Assembly (NCBI GenBank): GCA_024741835.1
Contig: JAENRP010000097.1
Span: 65,733 to 129,732, forward strand
Direction of reading: 5' to 3'
DNA: 64,000 bases
Source: Diplocarpon mali
Taxonomy: Eukaryota; Ascomycota; Leotiomycetes; Helotiales; Drepanopezizaceae
Below the pieces are notes generated by a model. It saw only the letters and a list, made by a program, of their open reading frames with translations. It was not told the origin of the DNA and ran no database searches. Numbering within the stretch: the stretch's first letter is position 1; the number at the start of each line of letters is the position of its first letter. A program made the translations under genes and the position numbers. Shown piece after piece: positions 56,950-64,000 of the stretch.

Positions 56950-59900
56950 TCCCTGCTGCGCCTGTCAACTGGCGCTGTGCGGGTTTGCAGACGTGTTGGG
57001 AGGCGAAGAAGGACAAGTGAGGTAGGTATGTTGAGATTTCTTGTTGCTGGGAGTAGGCATACACGTGATCGACATGTGAGGAATGCAAGAACGCTGGCTG
57101 GAAATGTAATAATTTCCCCGAGAATCCAATGATTCGAAAGGATGGAATGCATCTCTCCCTCGCTTACCACAGAGCTGCAATTGTCTCTACTTCAACCACG
57201 ACCCCTGGCTGACAACTTCAGCATCAAAGCATCCTTTTTCCACGACGAGATCTGTTCCGCCTAATCTGCAGGTTCAGGAGAAATCTCGAGATCGAAATCG
57301 AAAAGGGCGGTTGTATCAGAAACCGGGACAACCTCCTGCCTTCTTTTCCAACCGCCGCGATGCAGGAGAATCTCCCTCTGCCCAACTCCAAATTCCCTTT
57401 CCCCCTGCGCAATTCTGCTCTCCTCAGTCGCGTATGTCGCATCACCGTGGCGGGATCACCCCAGATCAGACCAGCATCCACGCAGCGTCTGCGAGCCCCA
57501 GCAGCGGGTCGCCCCTGGAACTCGAACGCTCTCCGCGAGCAGCATGGTGGCATCGCCGACCACGAGCCCATCCCGGACTTGACGGTGGAGGCAGAGCCCC
57601 TCACGTCGAGAGAGTTGCGCTCGATCCATCGGAGACGCCTTGCGCGACGGCCCAACGACGAGCCATCGCCGTCGCTGCTGGGCCGGCAGAGCGCGCTGGA
57701 CGAAGGGCAGGCGAGTGAGGAGCGGCAGGCTGCCCGGCCTGATGGAAACCTCTGCTGTGTAGAGAATCACCCATGCTTGCCGGCCAAGGTCCTACAGTTT
57801 TTCCCAGGGGGAGCTTTTCGTTTTCTACGACGGAAGATATACGTGTTGTTTATGTTAGCCATTCTTTTTTTCAAACGGTGCTTCTTCTTCTTCTTTCCCT
57901 TCTCTGCTTTGCTGCTTTTTCCCACCTCCCTCTTTACCTTTCTCCTGTTCCTCAGCTTCATCTTCTCCTTCTCCTTCATTTTTCATCTCGTTTTCCTCCC
58001 GACCAGATCAAGGTAAGATACTTAAGTTGCTATCTCGAAAATCCGAGGAGAGAGGCACGATCGTGCCTCTACTATTAGGAAGAAGCACAGGGCAAGGGCT
58101 GTAGGGCTGTACGGGGCGTGACTATCGATGTAACTTGTAGCGTTTGGGTAAGGTTTGAGTAAGGGCTAAGATCATATAAGAAGTCCATGCGTGATCTATT
58201 ATTATGTAAATAAGGAAGACTCTGACGTTCTGCTAGTAATAATTGCCCTATCTCTTGTATGCTGAATTATTTCTTCGTACAGCTTCTCAGTCATGTCTCG
58301 ATTACACATTATTATATTAAATCGATCGAGGTCCAGGTATTTCTTGGCAGTAGGATTACTGCTTCCATCTGAAGCGAGCTGCAGTGGCTAACCCGCCCTG
58401 GAAACCTCTTGGACCCTGCCTCCGAGGTCGAGTTCATTACTCGTGATACCCACACTTTCTTTCTGATCGCAATTGCTTCGTTGGGCTATATTTCAATCCA
58501 TCTGTTTTTGTTGCGGGAAAACTTCCCCGAATCAGTTATGAACCTCGGCATCTGCCAAGGTGGAGTCGCTTGTAATCTATATCAACAACAACATCGCTTA
58601 CTCGCTGATCGAAATGGGGACCCTCGCTAACTTTCTGCGATCAGTCTGACTTGGAGCTGAATGGAATATGCACTTTGAGAAGAAGAAAAAGAAAGAATCC
58701 CCCCTTCCCCCTTGCCGTGTTGCCTCGATCCTTAGCTGTTGGGAAGCTAGTTCATAGCGTTATAATCGTGGATTCAGGTAGAGAGGCATACGTATATTTT
58801 TTACTATACCCACCTCCTGTCCCGACAGCGCATCCATCCTGCGAACAGCGACCTATTCGGCATCGCCACTTCGACATCTATTGAACGGAGTTCAGCAACT
58901 TCTGCACAGTAGAGTACACACTCATAAGAGATCATGGCATCGTACCTCGAGGCTGAATCAATATGGATGTGGCGAATGAGGACTTGGCAGAATCGCCGTG
59001 ATGCTCGATATGGATATATTGTTCGGCGCTGGAAAATTGCATAGGAAGTCTGAGAAAATTTAAGAAGAGTGGAGAGGAACGAACAGAAGAAGATGCCGCA
59101 AATGAGAAACGAGATAAAATGGTCCATGGTATGCGCAAATAGTTGGTAAGACGAGAATGCACCTTACCTTTCTTTGCCTCAAGGTCGAGGCCTGCATTTT
59201 TGCTCGTAACAGTCGGACTTGAACTCACCCCTTGCGAAGTCAAGACCGACGGACTGTTGCAGGGCAAGCAAGAAATTCCCGCATCGTACTTGCTCCGGGT
59301 ATTCAGGAGTCTGCTGAGAATGGGAGATTATTATCAATTGTGACGGAACGAAATCGCATCTCTTCACGACATTCAGACTGGCCCTGCTGAGCCCTGCCGC
59401 TAAGATTTCCATAGTACACTCTGTAAGTGTAGCGCGTGCCCTATGAGCTAGGTTCGCGCCGTTGTTTCAGTAAGGGTCCAAGCCTGGGCAGATGAGACTA
59501 CGAAGTAAAAAGGCGACGGCGTTCTTGTTTAACTCAACCTCACTCATCTGCCGGTCGGGATGAATCAGCAAAGCCGAGATGCGTTTGCGCATCGCAGAGG
59601 TTTCTTTTCCCCAAGTGATTTGCTGGCGAGGCTCGATCGTGGGATGCAGGAGGTCTGGGCCGTTCTTTTCCCGCGGGGATTGAAGGTTTTGGGTTTGGGC
59701 TGGGCGGTAATTTGAAACTTCCCGCTATCATACTGTGTGCTCCGAAACTGTCCTCCGTACCTTGGAGTACAGAGGAAAGTAGAGGGAAGAATGCAGGCAG
59801 CACTGGCTCAGCTCGTCCGGGGTGCCAGCGGATCGCTGGATCCAGCCGTCCTAATCAATCGGCCCCCTGCGCGGCGTAAGGTAAGGCGGACAGGGAAAGG

Positions 59901-60963
59901 CTCAGGAAGCGCAGACAAAGTTAAGCTCCCTCTCGCGCTATGAGTAATAACCTGGCGCTGCTCGTGGGACATGGACAGGGCAGAGAGAGCATGGACAGGA
60001 TGCTGAGCCCGAGCAGCAGAAGCGGACACGGATTATTGATCAGTGATGCCTGTCCAGCTGCGCACGATTGATTGCCACGCAAGACAGGTGCTCGTCGCTT
60101 GGTCGACGATGTCTTCCTTCATTTCGTCGCCATTTCCGCTCAGCTGTCTCGGGTTTTCGGTGTGCTATTCATGGCAACGGCAAAGGCGAAAGGAAAAGAA
60201 GGCCTGGATCCCTAGAGCAGACTTGTGGCCGGCACCCGTGCTGCACGCCACCGCAGCAAGAGGGAGTACTGCAGGTTTGGGAGTCCTGTGTATATTTGTA
60301 CACTCTACCGCGCAGATTACGACGAAAGGTGTGCGGTACAATCCTCGAGGTAACAGCCATCCCCATCCGCGCTGTTCTCTAATCGTGCGCGGAGCAGAAG
60401 CTGCGGTGTAGAAAGTCGAGACCAGTGAGCGCATGCGCAAATTTGCGTTTCCGTCCGGAACGTTGGAACGAGCACTATCATCCCGTCAGTAATAATAAAT
60501 ATTGCTTTCCAATTTGGCTTTCCATGATTGCCTTGCTTCGCTTGACAAGACGAGCATCCCATCAGCAGTGACTCTCCTCACACAGTGGAGGGTAGGGTGA
60601 GACTTACATGCCGAGTTTCCCCTGCCCCTCGATTTCAAGGTTATCTATCTATTCAACCCCGGCATCAATTATACTTTTCCTGTCGATAGCATCAGCCCAT
60701 ACCTCAGTATTTGTAGCTGTCTCTGTTCGTCTGCCTCGAAGTCGCGTCTGCAGTCAAATACTCTGTGCGAAGCAACAGTCGGCACTCGAGTCCTGGTCCG
60801 ACGTTGCGTTGTTGTATCGTAACATTGTTGTATCGTTGCATCGACAGGGAAATCTGATACAGCAGATTCGACCTCCCCCTGCGTAAAATTCGAGCACGGG
60901 CCACCCACCCGTCCCCCACCGCCCTCTTGGCTCATCCCATCCACATCCACATCCCCCATCCCA
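56950..60963. other. Gene-poor 4-kb stretch
   Basis: No gene is firmly supported. The best candidate is a plus frame at 57360-58016 (218 codons): its first part reads like an ordinary protein (RELRSIHRRRLARRPNDEPS, LLGRQSALDEGQ), but its end is a run of Phe, Leu and Ser from CT-rich DNA (57860-58010), so it may be a chance frame or an unspliced fragment. The rest (58.1-60.9 kb) has only short frames. A pyrimidine-rich zone near 60880-60963 leads into the channel gene promoter. Confidence 0.35.
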
Positions 60964-60970
60964 TATATAG
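60964..60970 (+). promoter_or_regulatory. TATA-like element upstream of the CSC1-like gene
   Basis: TATATAG lies 172 bp before the start codon, directly after a C-rich block with CCATCC/ACATCC repeats. The spacing allows a transcript start and a CT-rich leader (61040-61110). Inference only. Confidence 0.35.
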
Positions 60971-61135
60971 ACACAAGCGCCTGTCACCGCGCTTGTCGCA
61001 TCTCACCATCACCCACCACATCGCCATCTACATCACGCTCTTTCTGTCCCCTTAATACCCTGTCGGCTGGCAACGACCTTCTTTCTTCTTCTCCTCCTCC
61101 TGCCAATATTCAGTTGAAAGCTGCGTTCCGTCATC

Positions 61136-64000
61136 ATGGCCGACGATCCCAGTCAGACCAAGAATGTCTCCGTGAGCGGGCTCGTCGCAACCCTCGCGCC
61201 GACGGCGATAATTGCAGGGGTCTACTTCTTGATCTTCGTGGCCTTGCGGAAGTCTCACCGTCGTTTCTATGCCCCAAGAACCTACCTGGGCACATTGCGT
61301 GAGCAGTACGTTGGCTCCTTTGCTTCCTTGATCTGCCTCATCATAGGTACATGTTGACGCGAACAACAGAGAGCGCTCTGCACCACTACCTACCGGGTGG
61401 CTCAATTGGATAGGCCCGTTCTGGAGGACGCCCGACATCTATGCTCTCCAACACCAGTCTCTAGATGCCTATCTCTTCCTTCGATTCCTCCGCATGACTG
61501 TGGTCATCATGTTCGTCGGCTGCTGTATCACATGGCCTGTTTTGTTTCCAGTCAACATCACCGGAGGTGCTGGAAACGAACAACTGGATATCCTTTCCAT
61601 GTCAAATGTACGTCTTATGCCTCCAAAGTCTCATGTCTTCAGACGTGCTCTCCCAATGGATGACTTGGGATATGAGAAATCGGATCTACTCTCAGATCTT
61701 CGAATATGGAAACAAAGTTGCTAATTCAGCTGAAGGTTGACAAAGACGCCCATAACGGAAAACACAAGTACTTTGCCCATGTGGGTTGCGCGTGGTTGTT
61801 TTTTGGCTTCGTGCTGTACTTAGTGATGAGAGAAAGTATTTTCTACATCAACTTGCGCCAGGCGTTCCTCCTCTCGCCAGTATACGCCAACCGCATCTCA
61901 TCCCGAACTGTCTTGTTCACCTCGGTCCCGCAAGCATATCTCGACCAAGCCAAGCTTCGCAAGGTGTTTGGGGACGCTGTCAGGAGAATCTGGATTACTG
62001 GGGACACGGCAGCGGTCGATGATTTGGTTGAGGAGCGTGACAAGGTCGCGCTCAAGTTAGAGGCTGCTGAGGTCAAGTTGATCAAACTGGCCAACGCCGA
62101 GAGATTGAAGGCTATCAAGAAAGGAGGGTTGACCGCTGAGGAGACCCTGCTTGGAAACGGAGATGCTGAGTCTGGCTCCCTTGCCGCTCGGTGGATTCCC
62201 ACGAAGAAGAGGCCAACCCACAAACTCGGTGCCCTGGGCTTATTTGGACAAAAAGTCGACAGTATAAACTGGTGCCGAACTCGACTGGAGACTTTGATCC
62301 CTGAAGTTGAGGCCGCGCAAGCTTCATATCTTGCTGGCGAGACCAAGGCCGTTGGAAGCGTCTTTATAGAATTTTTACATCAGGTAAGCATATCCATCCA
62401 TGATATTGTTAAAGGCATCAAGGCTCTGCTGTTCCATTATCCAATCCTTGATCCTGAAACCTTCGAGAACACTATTACTAAGATGATTCTTAGTCCGATG
62501 CTCAAGCTGCCTTTCAGACATTATCTCATCATCAAGCTCTTCATAGTACGCCCCCCTCCGTCCTTACGCGCGTGCCCCTTTCCAAAAAGTATGTAAAGTC
62601 GCTAATCCGGCTACAGTGTCCCCAAGATACATCGGCGTACATCCAAACGAGGTCATCTGGAAATCCCTAAGCTTTCCATGGTGGCAGAAGGTCATCCGTC
62701 GGATCGCGGTTGTCGGATTCATCACGGCTTTGATCGTCTTCTGGGCTATTCCTGTGGCATTCGTTGGTCTGGTCTCGAACATCTCCTACCTCATGACATA
62801 CTCCTGGTTACAATGGCTCGATAAGATTCCATCTGTAATCATGGGTGTCATCAGTGGTCTCCTCCCTTCGGTTGCTCTCGCCGTCCTCATGTCCTTGGTT
62901 CCTGTTATCATGAGATTGTGCGCCAAGCTCGCTGGCGAACCGTCCACAGCGCGCGTCGAGCTCTTCACGCAAAACGCTTATTTCGCCTTCCAGGTCGTGC
63001 AGGTGTTTCTGGTCGTAACAATCGCCAGCTCAGCAGCATCTATCGTCAAGCAACTTACCGATGATCCTAGCAGTATCACTTCTCTGCTCGCCACCCGTCT
63101 TCCAACAGCGTCCAACTTCTACATTTCCTACTTCATCGTCCAGGGTTTGACTGTAGCCGCCGGAGTTCTGTCGCAAGTCGTTGGTTTCTTCATCTTTTCC
63201 ATCATCTACAAGTTTCTCGCAAGCACACCTAGAAAAATGTACCAGAAGTGGTCGGGCCTAAGCGCAATTTCCTGGGGTAGCTCTCTTCCAGTGTTTACCA
63301 ACATTGCAGTCATCGGTAAGGCTCGTAACCCAATGCTTTCGAACATTCGCTAACATGTTCTCAGGTATCACCTACTCTTGCATCGCTCCTCTCGTTCTCG
63401 GGTTCGCTACCATAGGCATGGCGCTGTTCTACATCGCCTTCAAATACAACGTGCTATATGTCTCAGACTCGACAATTGATACCAAGGGCCTCATATTTCC
63501 GCGTGCACTCCAACAGCTCCTCACTGGAGTTTACCTTGCCGAGATCTGCTTGATCGGTCTCTTCGCTATCGCAACCACCATCGGCCCATTAATTCTGATG
63601 ATTGTCTTTCTCGTCTTTACAGTCCTCTTCCACTTCTCGTTGAACAGTGCTCTCGATCCCTTGCTCTACAATCTTCCGAAGTCACTTGAAGCGGAGGAAG
63701 AGGATATTCGCGGATCCCCTGATGCCTTGCACGAGGCATCCATAGACCGAGAGAAGAGGGGATTAACAGAGGTCGCTGGGCCACTTAAGAAACCCAATTT
63801 CGTCACCAAGTTCTTGAAGCCACACATCTACGCTGACTACGCCACTCTCCGTCGTCTCGTTCCTCATGATCTCCTCGATACCGACAACATGTACGATGAA
63901 TCCGTGGCGAGAAATGCGTATCACCCACCCTCTGTCACCTCTACCACCCCGCTGCTTTGGATTCCCCGAGATGAAAGTGGAATCTCCAGACAGGAGGTTT
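61136..64000 (+). CDS. CSC1/OSCA-type (DUF221) mechanosensitive cation channel, 3' end outside window
   Basis: Members of this family (yeast Csc1/Rsn1, plant OSCA, animal TMEM63) are osmotic or mechanical stress-gated ion channels or related membrane proteins. Exons are 61136-61305, 61370-61607, 61736-62383, 62518-62545, 62617-63315 and 63365 onward, open to the edge. The N-terminal helix (TLAPTAIIAGVYFLIFVAL) is followed by YAPRTYLGTLREQERS, a second helix (MTVVIMFVGCCITWPVLF), a soluble loop with RTVLFTSVP, and, after the 28-nt exon, HHQALHMSPRYIGVHPNEVIW. Then come clustered membrane helices (RIAVVGFITALIVFWAIPV; SVALAVLMSLVPVIM; AYFAFQVVQVFLVVTIAS; GVYLAEICLIGLFAIATT). The last visible part is a cytosolic tail rich in acidic and Ser/Thr residues. 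Confidence 0.92.

Noticed and set aside
57360..58016. 218-codon plus-strand frame with a hydrophobic end
   Set aside because: The Phe/Leu run arises from CT-rich DNA; the start and family are unsupported, so it is mentioned only within the gap entry.
59195..59270. Possible tRNA on minus (GAGTTCAAGTCCGAC)
   Set aside because: B-box-like text only; stems do not form.

Overview
This window is nuclear DNA from a filamentous ascomycete (Pezizomycotina; a leotiomycete-like fungus is the best guess, from protein style only). The evidence is short introns (mostly 42-70 nt) with GT..AG borders and CTAAC/CTGAC branch sites, densely packed genes on both strands, and clear orthologues of fungal housekeeping genes. 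No rRNA, convincing tRNA or CRISPR is visible. Exon models were built by hand, and for each spliced gene the exon lengths sum to a whole number of codons.

Layout, left to right: the end of an unknown gene (1-564); DDB1 (minus), RNA polymerase III subunit RPC37 (minus), a PMP3-type membrane peptide with a long tail (plus) and CLP1 (minus) up to 9.26 kb; a 3-kb AT-rich island (9.3-12.2 kb) with a 553-bp terminal-inverted-repeat element and a possible transposase relic; inositol polyphosphate multikinase (minus) and Arb1, a subunit of the Argonaute siRNA chaperone complex (plus); a broken NLR-like ankyrin/protein-kinase gene (17.2-20.2 kb, minus) beside a 7-bp minisatellite; the DEAD-box helicase DBP4 and FAD synthetase FAD1 (plus); an unresolved GC-rich stretch; a SUN-domain nuclear envelope protein (minus); UDP-glucose 4-epimerase (plus); a quinone oxidoreductase and a secreted SurE-type phosphatase (minus); the helicase DBP10 (plus); a low-complexity protein (minus); the ribosomal-protein import adaptor SYO1 (minus) back to back with isopentenyl-diphosphate isomerase IDI1 (plus); a GNAT acetyltransferase (plus) convergent with replication protein A subunit RFA2 (minus); a gene-poor 3.8 kb ending in a sedolisin (S53) pseudogene; a DNAJC8/Spf31-like J protein (plus); an intronless 667-aa orphan (minus); about 4 kb without clear genes; and a CSC1/OSCA-type channel running off the right edge.

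The genes do not form a metabolic cluster. By theme, DBP4, DBP10, SYO1 and RPC37 serve ribosome and small-RNA production; CLP1 and the Spf31-like protein serve RNA processing; DDB1 and RFA2 serve genome maintenance; DDB1 and Arb1 both belong to heterochromatin machinery in other fungi. The less ordinary content is two introns best explained by GC-AG borders (CLP1 and the GNAT gene), a 4-nt first coding exon in RFA2, two decayed accessory genes, the inverted-repeat element and the 667-aa orphan.
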